Source: an uncultured Solimonas sp.
GTDB lineage: Bacteria > Pseudomonadota > Gammaproteobacteria > Nevskiales > Nevskiaceae
NCBI GenBank assembly: GCA_946478985.1
Contig: CAMLDZ010000025.1
Location: 1 to 33,947, forward strand
Direction of reading: 5' to 3'
DNA length: 33,947 bases
Numbering within the stretch: position 1 is the stretch's first letter; each line of letters starts with the position of its first letter. Shown here one piece after another: positions 1-8,518 of the stretch. Below the pieces are notes generated by a model. The model ran no database searches. It was given only the letters and a program-made list of their open reading frames with translations, and was not told the DNA's origin. The translations under genes were made by a program, and so were the position numbers.

Positions 1-11
1 CGAAGGGGCGG

Positions 12-138
12 GACCGTTTTGGCGCATCGCGGCGTCATGACTCGCTCGTGTACGTTCAGTACACCGCGCTCGTCCTTCCTTGCGCTGCGCCAAAACGGTC
101 TCCGTCACAGCGGCGGCCATCGCGTTAACAGGCCCTAG
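12..138. repeat. Palindromic dispersed repeat with conserved tail
   Basis: Two perfect 15-bp inverted arms (12-26 and 86-100) are centred on position 56. The same centre carries a smaller 6-bp inverted pair (48-53 and 59-64) around a 5-nt loop, so the element can form a large two-tier hairpin. A tail at 111-138 follows, ending in GTTAACAGGCCCTAG. The tail recurs inverted at 33853-33880 with one mismatch over 28 bases. No open reading frame here looks real and no transposase is present. I recall similar elements scattered in other proteobacterial genomes, but could not check. It ends where the recognisable coding frame of the next gene begins. Confidence 0.7.
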
Positions 139-1166
139 CGGTCGCCGGCCACGGCAGCGCGCGCATCGCGCACTGGCAGCAGGCGCCGATCGGCCACGGC
201 AAGATCAGCGACACCACGCGCCTGCTGATCGACTACGCCGAAGCGCCGGCCGAGGCCCCGCGCTCGCTGATCTGCAAGTTCCGCCCGCAGTCGCCGCAGG
301 CCCATCAGTTCGCGCTGGCAGCCCGCCTCTACCGCGGCGAGCTCAACGCCTATCGCACGATCGGCGCGCGCAGCGACTGCCGTATCCCGAAGCCGTACTG
401 GGTCGCGGGCAGCGAGGACAACATCAACCTCGTGCTCGAAGACCTCAGCACCAGCACGCGGGCCGGCGACCAGATCGCCGGCTGCGACGTCACCGCGGCA
501 GCGGCCACGCTGAACGAGATCGCACGCCTGCATGGCGCGTTCTATCCATTGGACGAGGCCCGGGCTCCGGACTGGATGGTGCGGATGGCGGACGCCGGCA
601 AGATGTGGATGCCGATCATCGTTCACGGCGCCCGCTGCGCGCAGCAGCGTTTCGCCGATCTGCTGCCGCCGCCTTATCTGGCCCAGTTCGCGGCCATTGC
701 GCAGCTGGCGCCGCGCTTCTTCAATGCGCGCGCCGGCCAGCTGTGCCTGACCCATGGCGATCTGCGCGTCGACAACGTGCTGTTCGAAGGCGGTGCCGGC
801 CAGCAGCGCGCGGTGATCATCGACTGGCAGAACGCCGGACTGCGCAATCCGATGTTCGACGCCGGCTACTTCCTGTCCGGCAGCGTCAAGGTCGACGACC
901 GCCGCCAGCACGAGCGTGCCCTGCTGGCCGACTACGCGGCGGTGCTGCGCGAGCTGGCGCCGCGCTATCCGCTCGGCCAGCTGGTCGACGACTACCGCGT
1001 GCAGCTGATCAGCGGCCTGCTGCAGTCGCTGGCCGCCGTAGGCTTCCTGGCCGGCGAGCCCGGCAGCGAACTGCCCGCCGGCACCCAGACCTTTCTGCTG
1101 ACCCTGCTCGGCCGCAACTGTGCCGCGGTCGACGACTGGGACAGCCTTGCCGCCCTCGAAGCCTGA
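135..1166 (+). pseudogene. Phosphotransferase (APH/ecdysteroid-kinase-like), 5'-truncated
   Basis: The open frame reads as an aminoglycoside-phosphotransferase/ecdysteroid-kinase-like protein of about 340 residues. These enzymes transfer phosphate from ATP to small hydroxylated molecules; the substrate here is unknown. The recognisable N-terminal part (PIGHGKISDTTRL, then SLICKFRP with the probable ATP-binding Lys) starts directly after the repeat. The catalytic loop HGDLRVDN lies at about 760-785 and the metal-binding IDWQ at about 822-833, so the C-lobe is intact. An in-frame TAA lies at 126-128 inside the repeat, and no ATG, GTG or TTG occurs in frame before ATG 432, which is too far downstream to keep the N-lobe. 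I infer that roughly 20-30 N-terminal residues and the start were lost when the repeat arrived. It converges on the LuxR gene with a 27-base gap. A non-standard start cannot be excluded. Confidence 0.75.
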
Positions 1167-1193
1167 GGCGCGCCGAGCCCGACCGCATCGCGC

Positions 1194-3920
1194 TCAACTG
1201 CCCCGATCCTGCGCCGACTCGACGATCAGGCGCATCTGCCGCGCGCGGTGTACGGCCGAGGTGCGACGCGACACGCCGAGCTTGCTGTAGACGTTCTTGA
1301 GGTGCCACTTGATCGTCTCGGTGCCGAGCATCAGCGCCTTGGCGGCCTGCTTGTTCGACATGCCGCGGGCAACCAGGCTCAGCACGTCGCGCTCGCGCTC
1401 GCTGAGCGGATCGATCAGCCGCTGCGGCTGCTCCGCGCCCCTGGTGCGCGGCGAGGGTGCAGGCTCGGCGAGCGGCGGCGCGCTGGCGCGCTGCAGCAGC
1501 GCCTCGGCGGCGGCGCCTTCGTCGCGCAGCGATCGCACCAGCCCCATGGCCTGAGCCTCGGCGGCCAGCCGCGCGCTCAGGTCGCGCGCCTCGCCGTGGC
1601 GGCCATCCTGCTCGAGCGCCAGCGCCAGCAGCATCCGCGTCCGCACCGCCGGATAGGGATTGCGTGCCGGCTCTTCGTCGGCAAGGACCGCCTGCAGCAG
1701 CGCCACCGCCTCGCCGGTACGGCCCTCGTGCAGCTGCCAGCGGGCGCGCGCCATTTCGCGCAGCCGCCATGACTCCGAGGCGGCGCAGCATTGCCGCGGC
1801 GGTGCGGCGTCGACGCATTCGAGCAACCGCTCCAGCACGCGCTCGGCGTCGGCATTGCGTCGCTCCCGCAGCAGCAAGTGCAGACGCTCGGCCAGGCAGA
1901 CGGCGATCAGCCGTCCCCAGCGACGGCGGGCACCCAGGCCCTCGGCGCGATCCAGCAAGCCGTGCGCAGCGGCGAAATCGCCACGCGCGATCGCCGTGCG
2001 CACCATGACCTGATAGGCGGTGCGCACCGAATCCAGATAGCAGGCGTCGTCGATGATGTCGAGGCGGCCCGCGAGCAGCTGTTCCACTTCTTCGAGCTGA
2101 TCGCGCTCGTAGAGCACGCCGGCCAGCGAGCAGGCAGCCAGCGTCGCCGCTGCCGAGCGGCGGCCGGCATGCGTCTCGGCAAACTTCAGCGCCTCGCGGA
2201 AGCGCCGCTCGGCATCGTGCAAGCGGCCTTCGCGGACATCGCAGGCGCCCCAGGTGCAGGCGCGGTAGCTGCTCGTGAACAGCTTGCGCGAATGGGCCTC
2301 CGAGACCGGATACAGGATCTGCTCCTGGACCGCGCGTGCACGATCGACCTGGCCGGCTTTCTGATAGCAGTGCGTCAGGCCGTTGAGCGAAGCCTGCACG
2401 AACCAGGCATGCCCGTCGCCGGACAGCTGCGGCAGCGCCGCCAGGAACTTCTCGCCGAGCGGCAGCGCCGCGGCGGTATCGTCCTTGAGGGCGATGATGC
2501 AGAAGCGCAGCGCCAGCAGTTCGGCCTCGATATCGGCCGGCGTCGGCGCCGCGGCCGCTGCCAGATCGGCGCCGACTTCGTCGACCAGCGCCAGCGCTTC
2601 GTCGAGCTGGATCGTCAGCAGCAGCGCCCAGGCCAGGGCCACGCGCAGACGCGGCCGCTGCCGCACCGCCTCGGCCGGCAGCTTGCGCGTCCAGCCCAGC
2701 AGACGGCGTACATGGCTGTCCTCGATCTCGCGCATGGCACAGCGCTCGACCCATTCGGTCGCCAGTTCCGGGTGATCGGCGGCCAGCGCGTGGCGCACCG
2801 CCTCCGACCACAGTTCGTGTTCGGCGAACCACTGCGCGGCGCGCAGATGCAGGGCCGGCACTTGCTCGCCCAGGCGGCGCTCCAGCTGCCCGCGCAGGAA
2901 ATCCGCGAACAGCGCGTGATGGCGGAACCAGCGGCTTTCGTCATCGAGCGCCTGCACGAACAGGTTCTGCGCCAGCAGATGCTCCAGCGTCTGCTGGCCG
3001 CCCTGCGTATCGGCGACGAAATCGCAGAGCGGCCCGCTGAGCCGCTCCAGGATCGAGGTGCGCAGCAGGAACTCGACCGTCTGCTCGTCGAGATTGGGCA
3101 GCACGGCATGCGCGAGATAATCGTTGACCGCGCGGAAGTTGCCGGAGAAGGAGCCGATCAGCGCATCCGCATCGTCGCGGCCGCGCAGGCCGATCGCGGC
3201 GATTTGCAGGCCGGCCACCCAGCCTTCGGTGGCGTCGTGCAGGCTGCGCATCTGCCCGGCCGACAGCTGCAGCGGCGACACTTCGGCGAGGAAGCTGCGC
3301 GTGTGTTCGAAATCGAAGCGCAGGCCGGCGGCGTCGATCTCGACCAGTTCATCATGCGCGCGCAGATAGGCTAGCGGCAGCGGCGGCTCGCTGCGCGTTG
3401 CCAGCACCAGATGCAGGTTGTCCGGTGCATGCAGGATCAGGAACGACAGCAGGTCGTGGATCGCACCGGAGACGATGCGGTCGTAGTCATCGAGAATCAG
3501 CGTGATCGGCTGCGCGACGCCTTCCAGCGCGTTGATCAACGAGGTCAGCACCACTTTCGGCGAGCTCGGCTCGGCATCGCCGCGCAGTTCCGGCATCTCG
3601 TCGGCGAGGGTATCGAGCGCATCGGCCAGCGCGCGGCTGAGATAGACGACGAACTGCGAGGCGTCGTTGTCGTCGGCATCCAGCGTCAGCCAGGCGACGA
3701 TGCGCTGCTGCACCAGCAGCTGCTCGCGCCAGTCGGTCAGCAGCGTGGTCTTGCCGAAGCCGGCCGGTGCGCGCAGCACCGTCAGCACTCGATCGCTGCT
3801 CAACGACAGGGTCTGCAATAACTCGTCGCGCCGGACCACGCGCCGCGCATGCCGCGGCGGACCGAGCTTGGTTCGAATGACACGGGTGCCGGGGCTCGCG
3901 GCACTGCGTTTCTTGGCCAT
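1194..3920 (-). CDS. MalT/AlkS-like LuxR-family ATP-dependent regulator
   Basis: A 908-residue STAND-type activator. The N-terminus has the MalT-like TKLGPP signature (17-22), Walker A APAGFGKTTL (51-60) and Walker B LILDDYD (141-147). The long middle (about 370-810) is alanine/leucine-rich and helical, consistent with TPR-like sensor repeats. The C-terminus carries a LuxR helix-turn-helix beginning PLSERERDVLSLVARG, with NKQAAKAL and VYSKLGVSRRT. Length matches MalT and AlkS. Such proteins oligomerise with ATP and inducer and activate catabolic promoters. The start is ATG 3918-3920, preceded by a good GGAGGAGA ribosome-binding site. It lies 186 bases downstream of the SDR stop on the same strand, with its own leader (3921-4106) in which I see no clear operator. 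Its target is unknown; the adjacent catabolic cluster or a distant alkane/lipid operon are both possible. Confidence 0.9.
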   Translation of the reverse strand: MAKKRSAASPGTRVIRTKLGPPRHARRVVRRDELLQTLSLSSDRVLTVLRAPAGFGKTTLLTDWREQLLVQQRIVAWLTLDADDNDASQFVVYLSRALADALDTLADEMPELRGDAEPSSPKVVLTSLINALEGVAQPITLILDDYDRIVSGAIHDLLSFLILHAPDNLHLVLATRSEPPLPLAYLRAHDELVEIDAAGLRFDFEHTRSFLAEVSPLQLSAGQMRSLHDATEGWVAGLQIAAIGLRGRDDADALIGSFSGNFRAVNDYLAHAVLPNLDEQTVEFLLRTSILERLSGPLCDFVADTQGGQQTLEHLLAQNLFVQALDDESRWFRHHALFADFLRGQLERRLGEQVPALHLRAAQWFAEHELWSEAVRHALAADHPELATEWVERCAMREIEDSHVRRLLGWTRKLPAEAVRQRPRLRVALAWALLLTIQLDEALALVDEVGADLAAAAAPTPADIEAELLALRFCIIALKDDTAAALPLGEKFLAALPQLSGDGHAWFVQASLNGLTHCYQKAGQVDRARAVQEQILYPVSEAHSRKLFTSSYRACTWGACDVREGRLHDAERRFREALKFAETHAGRRSAAATLAACSLAGVLYERDQLEEVEQLLAGRLDIIDDACYLDSVRTAYQVMVRTAIARGDFAAAHGLLDRAEGLGARRRWGRLIAVCLAERLHLLLRERRNADAERVLERLLECVDAAPPRQCCAASESWRLREMARARWQLHEGRTGEAVALLQAVLADEEPARNPYPAVRTRMLLALALEQDGRHGEARDLSARLAAEAQAMGLVRSLRDEGAAAEALLQRASAPPLAEPAPSPRTRGAEQPQRLIDPLSERERDVLSLVARGMSNKQAAKALMLGTETIKWHLKNVYSKLGVSRRTSAVHRARQMRLIVESAQDRGS

Positions 3921-4106
3921 CTCTCCTCCATCTCGGCAGTGATGGTCGGGCGGCCGTTGGCGCCTGCCTCACCTTGCTCGTGGACGCCGTCATGGCAGCG
4001 AACACGGTGCCGTTTGCAATCAAATCATCGGGATATCTCGACGGTAAGTGCGGCGGCGGCGGTCCGTCAAGTCGGCCGCCGCGTCCGATGATCGAGGCTT
4101 TATGTG

Positions 4107-4865
4107 TCAGATCGCCGTATAGCCGCCGTCGACCGCCATGCAGCTGCCGGTGACGAAAGACGCCGCGTCCGACAGCAGCCAGACCGCCGCCGCGGCGATC
4201 TCCTCAGGCTCAGAGAAGCGGCCGATCGGATGCACCGAGGCCAGATATCCCTCCAGGTTCGGGTCCTCGGCGAACTTGCCGGTGAGCATCGGCGTGCGCA
4301 CCGCGCCCGGCTGGATGGCGTTGACGCGGATGCCGTGCTTGCCATAGTCGAGCGCCGCGGACTTGGTCAGACCGTTCACGCCATGCTTGCTGGTCACGTA
4401 TTCGGCGGCCATCGGAAAGGCGATCGCGCCGGCCGCCGAGGCCGTGTTGACGATGGCACCGCCGTTCTTGCCCAGCATGGCCCTCACCTCGTGCTTGATG
4501 CACAGGAAGGTGCCGGTGAGATTGACGTCCAGCGCGCGCTGCCAGGCCTGCAGCGGCATCTCGTGGATGGCCTGCGTCACCTGCGGCACCGCGGCGTTGT
4601 TGAAGGCGCCGTCGAGCCGGCCCCAGGTGTCGACGGCGGCAGCCACCATGCGCTCGACCTCGACCTCGACCGCGATGTCGGTGCGCACGAAACGTCCCTC
4701 GCCACCGGCCTTGTCGATCAGTGCCAGCGTTTCGCGGCCGGCAGCGTCCTGCAGATCGGCGATCAGCAGGCGTGCGCCCTGGGCGGCAAGCTGGACGGCG
4801 GCGGCGCGGCCGATGCCGCTGCCGCCGCCGGTGATGATGAAAACCTTGTTCTCGAATGTACTCAT
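4107..4865 (-). CDS. Short-chain dehydrogenase/reductase
   Basis: A classical 252-residue SDR, predicted cytosolic and oxidising an alcohol or dihydrodiol or reducing a ketone with NAD(P). Visible motifs are TGGGSGIG (12-19), Asp37 at the end of beta-2, which favours NAD(H), NNAAV (89-93), catalytic Ser143, YVTSK with Tyr156 and Lys160, and the family ending DGGYTAI. I chose ATG 4863-4865 because the nucleotide-binding strand begins there and GAGGTG precedes it; the frame stays open further upstream but runs into the SnoaL gene. It starts 10 bases after that gene's stop, so the two are probably co-transcribed. In this context it may oxidise a ring-derived alcohol or dihydrodiol; the substrate is inference. 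Confidence 0.92.
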   Translation of the reverse strand: MSTFENKVFIITGGGSGIGRAAAVQLAAQGARLLIADLQDAAGRETLALIDKAGGEGRFVRTDIAVEVEVERMVAAAVDTWGRLDGAFNNAAVPQVTQAIHEMPLQAWQRALDVNLTGTFLCIKHEVRAMLGKNGGAIVNTASAAGAIAFPMAAEYVTSKHGVNGLTKSAALDYGKHGIRVNAIQPGAVRTPMLTGKFAEDPNLEGYLASVHPIGRFSEPEEIAAAAVWLLSDAASFVTGSCMAVDGGYTAI

Positions 4866-4875
4866 CGCCTGCACC

Positions 4876-5301
4876 TCAGGCCGCCACGAGCTTCTTGCCG
4901 CACAGCGCCACCTCGACGGCGACGGTGTCGGCAAATTCGACGACGTCGACGATCACGCCGTGATCGTCGATGCGCAGCACCATCGCGTAATGCTCCTGCA
5001 GGTACGGAATGCCGGTCGGGCCGACGCCGCGGCCGGACGCCAGGCAGACCGCGCGGTTGCCGTCGACCAGGACCTCGCCGCGCGTCAGCTTGGGCGGCTG
5101 CTGGCAGCTGCCCAGCAGCCCGACCAGCGTCTCGATGACATTCTGGCGACCGCGCATCGGCTGCGAGGCCGGGGTCGTGCCGATCACGCGATAGGTGACA
5201 TCGTCGGCCAGCAAGCCGAAGGCTTCGGCGAACTGTTGCGCGCACAGCAGATCGATGTAGCGCGTCGCCACTTCACGGGTCAGTTCATGCGTCTGGGGCA
5301 T
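4876..5301 (-). CDS. SnoaL/NTF2-like protein
   Basis: A 141-residue protein with the typical NTF2-fold layout: an N-terminal helix (REVATRYIDLLCAQQFAEAFGLL), the turn DDVTYRV, a central GRQNVIETL helix, then strands ending EHYAMVLRIDDHGVIVDVVEF. This fold includes SnoaL cyclases, ketosteroid isomerases and dehydratases and also non-catalytic subunits, so function cannot be named. The start ATG at 5299-5301 has a strong AAGGAGGAGA site. It is followed 10 bases later by the SDR. The 85-base gap upstream (5302-5386), which separates it from aceE, contains two GCATGC hexamers (5341-5346, 5353-5358) and might carry a secondary promoter. It differs clearly from the other SnoaL-like protein at 8086-8493, so the pair is not a recent duplication. 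Confidence 0.82.
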   Translation of the reverse strand: MPQTHELTREVATRYIDLLCAQQFAEAFGLLADDVTYRVIGTTPASQPMRGRQNVIETLVGLLGSCQQPPKLTRGEVLVDGNRAVCLASGRGVGPTGIPYLQEHYAMVLRIDDHGVIVDVVEFADTVAVEVALCGKKLVAA

Positions 5302-5386
5302 TGGATTCTCCTCCTTGCCGTTGGTTTGTCGGATACCGCCGCATGCGTCGAGGCATGCGTACCATCTTTACTTCTGATTCAGTTCA

Positions 5387-8074
5387 TCAGCGCGTCCACG
5401 GCGCGTCTGCGTGCGTTTGAACGCCATACCGTCCGATCGCCTCGCCGACCAGGCGCCGCTCGATCCGGCCGGCGCGTGCCAGGGCGTCGAGCGCGGCAAT
5501 GGCGATGCTGTGGCGATCGACCTCGAAGAAGCGGCGCAGCGCCGCGCGCGTGTCGCTGCGGCCGAAACCGTCGGTGCCGAGCACCGTGTATGGCGCCTGC
5601 AGATACGGTGCGATCAGCTGCGGCCAGGCGCGTACGTAGTCGCTCGCGGCGACGATCGGCGCATCGCCACCGAGCAGCGTCTCGACGTGACTGAGTTGCG
5701 CTGCGTCCTGCGGCTGCAGGCGATTGTGTCGCTGCACCGCGGCGGCCTCACGGGCGAGCTCGCTGAAGCTGGTCGCGCTGTAAATCTGGCTGGCGATCTT
5801 CCAGTCATCTGCCAGCAGCCCGGCGGCAGCCAGCACCTCGCGCAGGATGGTGCCGGAGCCCAGCAGGCGGACCGTGGCGATGGCGTCGTCCGGCCGCTGC
5901 TCGGCGTGCCGGTAGAGGCCGCGGATGATGTCGTCGGCCACGCCGTCGGCCAGCGAGGGCTGCGCGTAGTTCTCGTTCATCATCGTCAGGTAATAGAACT
6001 CGTCGACCTGCTCCTGCAGCATGCGGCGCATGCCGTGGTCGACGATCACTGCCAGCTCGCCGGCAAACGCCGGATCGTAGACGCGGCAGTTCGGCACCGT
6101 GGACGCGACCAGCACGCTGCTGCCGTCCTGATGCTGCAGGCCCTCGCCACCGAGCGTGGTGCGGCCGGCCGTGGCGCCGAGCAGGAAGCCGCGCGCGCGC
6201 TGGTCGGCGGCCGCCCAGATCAGATCGCCGACGCGCTGGAAGCCGAACATCGAGTAGTAGATGTAGAACGGCAGCATGGTCACGCCGTTGACGCTGTATG
6301 AAGTCGCCGCGGCGACCCAGCTCGACAGCGCGCCGGCCTCGTTGATGCCCTCTTCGAGCAGCTGGCCGTCGACCGCCTCGCGGTACGAGAGGATCGAGCC
6401 GGCGTCCTCGGGCTCGTAGGCCTGCCCGAGCGGCGAGTAGATGCCGACCTGGCGGAACAGGTTGGCCATGCCGAAGGTGCGCGCCTCGTCGGCGACGATC
6501 GGCACGATGCGCGGGCCCAGCTGCTTGTCCTTGAGCAGCGTGCCGAGCATGCGCACGAAGGCCATCGTCGTCGACATTTCCTTGCCGTCGGACTGCAGCG
6601 CGAAGCTGGCGTAACGATCCAGCGCCGGCACCTCGACCGGCGCCGCCTCGCTGCGCCGCGCCGGCAGATAGCCGCCCAGCGCCTCGCGGCGCGCGCGCAG
6701 GTATTGCATCTCGCGGCTGTCCTCGGCCGGTTTGTAGAAGCGCAGCTCGGCCAGATCCTGGTCGCTCAGCGGCAGATGGAAGCGATCGCGGAAGGCCTTG
6801 AGCGCATCGACGTCGAGCTTCTTGGACTGGTGCGCGGTCATCCGCGACTCGCCGGCGGCGCCCATGCCGTAACCCTTCTTGGTCTTGGCAAGAATGACGG
6901 TCGGCCGGCCCTTGTGCGCCCTGGCGGCGGCGAATGCTGCATGCAGCTTGCGCAGGTCATGACCGCCGCGCTTGAGGGCGTCGATCTCGGCGTCGCTCAT
7001 GTGCGCGACCAGCTTGGCCAGCCTGGGGTCCTGCTGGAAGAAGTTGGCGAGGTTGTAGGCGCCGTCCTTGGCGCCGAGCGTCTGGTACTCGCCGTCCGGC
7101 GTGTTGGCGAAGATCTTCAGCAGGGTGTGCTCGGTGTCGCGCTGGAACAATGCATCCCAGTCCGAGCCCCACAGCACCTTGATGACGTTCCAGCCGGCGC
7201 CGGTGAACAGCGCCTCCAGCTCCTGGATGATCTGGCCGTTGCCGCGCACCGGCCCGTCGAGACGCTGCAGGTTGCAGTTGATGATGAAGGTGAGATTGTC
7301 GAGCCGCTCGCGCGCGGCCAGCGTCAGGCCGGCGATCGATTCCGGCTCGTCCATCTCGCCGTCGCCGAACACGCCCCAGACATGGCGACCGTCCGTGTCG
7401 GCCAGTCCGCGATCACGCAGGTAGCGCAGGAAGCGCGCCTGATAGACCGCATTGAGCGGACCGATGCCCATCGAGCCGGTCGGAAACTGCCAGAACTCCG
7501 GCATCAGCCAGGGGTGCGGATACGAGCACAGCCCGCCGCCGGCCAGCTCCTGGCGATAGTGGCCGAGGTGCTCCTCGCTGAGCCGCCCTTCCAGAAAGGC
7601 ACGCGCATAAACGCCGGGCGCCGAATGCGGCTGGAAGTAGACCAGATCGCCGCCGTGCGTGGCATTGCGCGCATGGAAGAAATGCTGGAACCCGACTTCG
7701 AAGATCTCCGCCGCCGAGGCGTAGCTGGCGATGTGGCCACCGAGATCGCCGTAAGCCGCGTTGGCGCGCATCACCATCGCCAGCGCGTTCCAGCGCAGGA
7801 TCGCGGTGATCCGTTCCTCCAGCTGCAGGTCGCCCGGATAAGCGCCCTGCTCGTGCAGCGGAATCGAGTTGCGGTAGGCCGAGTACGGCTGCACCAAGGC
7901 GCGCTTGGCAGTATCGCGCAGGCGTTCTTCGAGCTGCTGCAGCAGGAACTGCGCGCGCTCGCTGCCGCCGGCGGCGAGCACGGCGTCGAACGCGGACAGC
8001 CATTCGCGCGTTTCGAGCGGATCGTCGTCGACGACGGCATTGAGCTCGCGCATGCGCAGGGCTTCGGCTTTCAT
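5387..8074 (-). CDS. aceE: AceE-type homodimeric 2-oxoacid dehydrogenase E1
   Basis: An 895-residue thiamine-diphosphate E1 subunit close in length to E. coli AceE. It decarboxylates pyruvate or a related 2-oxo acid and passes the acyl group to lipoyl-E2. The ThDP motif GDGEMDEPES (237-246) continues to INCN (265-268). GNGQIIQELEALF, WNVIKVLWGS, KKGYGMG and the active-site region TAHQSKKLD all match AceE signatures, and no frameshift is seen. The start ATG 8072-8074 lies 11 bases after the upstream SnoaL stop; a second in-frame ATG at 8051-8053 has no better ribosome site. No E2 (aceF) or E3 (lpd) gene is present, which is unusual since aceE is normally adjacent to aceF. It may be a paralogue such as an MdeB-like 2-oxobutyrate E1; the substrate cannot be read from sequence. 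Confidence 0.93.
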   Translation of the reverse strand: MKAEALRMRELNAVVDDDPLETREWLSAFDAVLAAGGSERAQFLLQQLEERLRDTAKRALVQPYSAYRNSIPLHEQGAYPGDLQLEERITAILRWNALAMVMRANAAYGDLGGHIASYASAAEIFEVGFQHFFHARNATHGGDLVYFQPHSAPGVYARAFLEGRLSEEHLGHYRQELAGGGLCSYPHPWLMPEFWQFPTGSMGIGPLNAVYQARFLRYLRDRGLADTDGRHVWGVFGDGEMDEPESIAGLTLAARERLDNLTFIINCNLQRLDGPVRGNGQIIQELEALFTGAGWNVIKVLWGSDWDALFQRDTEHTLLKIFANTPDGEYQTLGAKDGAYNLANFFQQDPRLAKLVAHMSDAEIDALKRGGHDLRKLHAAFAAARAHKGRPTVILAKTKKGYGMGAAGESRMTAHQSKKLDVDALKAFRDRFHLPLSDQDLAELRFYKPAEDSREMQYLRARREALGGYLPARRSEAAPVEVPALDRYASFALQSDGKEMSTTMAFVRMLGTLLKDKQLGPRIVPIVADEARTFGMANLFRQVGIYSPLGQAYEPEDAGSILSYREAVDGQLLEEGINEAGALSSWVAAATSYSVNGVTMLPFYIYYSMFGFQRVGDLIWAAADQRARGFLLGATAGRTTLGGEGLQHQDGSSVLVASTVPNCRVYDPAFAGELAVIVDHGMRRMLQEQVDEFYYLTMMNENYAQPSLADGVADDIIRGLYRHAEQRPDDAIATVRLLGSGTILREVLAAAGLLADDWKIASQIYSATSFSELAREAAAVQRHNRLQPQDAAQLSHVETLLGGDAPIVAASDYVRAWPQLIAPYLQAPYTVLGTDGFGRSDTRAALRRFFEVDRHSIAIAALDALARAGRIERRLVGEAIGRYGVQTHADAPWTR

Positions 8075-8085
8075 CGTGTGCCCCG

Positions 8086-8493
8086 TCAGACCATCACGAC
8101 CTTGCGCTCGGCGAAGCGCCAGCCATCCGGGGTCAGCAGGAAGCGATCGTGATAGCGCGCGTCGATGACCTCAAAGGGTGTCGTCTCGCCGGCCCGGCCG
8201 CGTTCCAGCCGCAGGTCCAGCCAGCCTTCGGCGCTGCGGCCATCCGCAGCAAGCTGCAGGCGGAAGTTGCGGCCCTGATGACGAGCCCAGAATTCGCGCG
8301 GGCGGTTGGCAATGAAATGGCGGATCGCCTCACGGCCCTCGTAGCGTGTGCCCAGGCGGTCGAAGACACCGTCTTCGGTGAACAGTGCCGCAAGGCCTTC
8401 GGCGTCCCAGGCGTCGGCAAGTCGGCCGTAGTCGTGCGACAGCGCCTCGCAAGCTTCCTGGGCAATAGCTGTGTTATTTGCAGCGTCGGTCAT
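8086..8493 (-). CDS. SnoaL-like (NTF2-fold) protein
   Basis: A 135-residue NTF2-fold protein. The segment HDYGRLADAWDAEGLAALF followed by TEDGVFDRLGTRYEGREAI is typical of SnoaL-like domains, and the C-terminal strands end RYHDRFLLTPDGWRFAERKV, a widespread ending of this family (dehydratases, isomerases, small dioxygenase-like subunits). I chose ATG 8491-8493, which has an AGGAGA site; the longer frame upstream overlaps the VOC gene and looks non-coding. It sits between the VOC gene (25-base gap) and aceE (11-base gap), so all three are probably one transcript. A role as isomerase or dehydratase on a ring-derived intermediate is inference. Confidence 0.85.
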   Translation of the reverse strand: MTDAANNTAIAQEACEALSHDYGRLADAWDAEGLAALFTEDGVFDRLGTRYEGREAIRHFIANRPREFWARHQGRNFRLQLAADGRSAEGWLDLRLERGRAGETTPFEVIDARYHDRFLLTPDGWRFAERKVVMV

Positions 8494-8518
8494 GGCATTT
8501 TTCTCCTGGCCGCTTCCC

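Noticed and set aside
80..1300. Long plus-strand open frame over the phosphotransferase region
   Set aside because: It is arginine/alanine-rich and runs out of frame with the kinase motifs; a shadow in G+C-rich DNA.
1009..3374. Open frames opposite or overlapping the LuxR gene
   Set aside because: They lack domain motifs, while the 908-residue frame has Walker and HTH motifs throughout.
5341..5358. Two GCATGC hexamers between aceE and the SnoaL gene as an operator
   Set aside because: Short self-complementary hexamers are frequent in such DNA; no wider symmetry or conservation can be shown.
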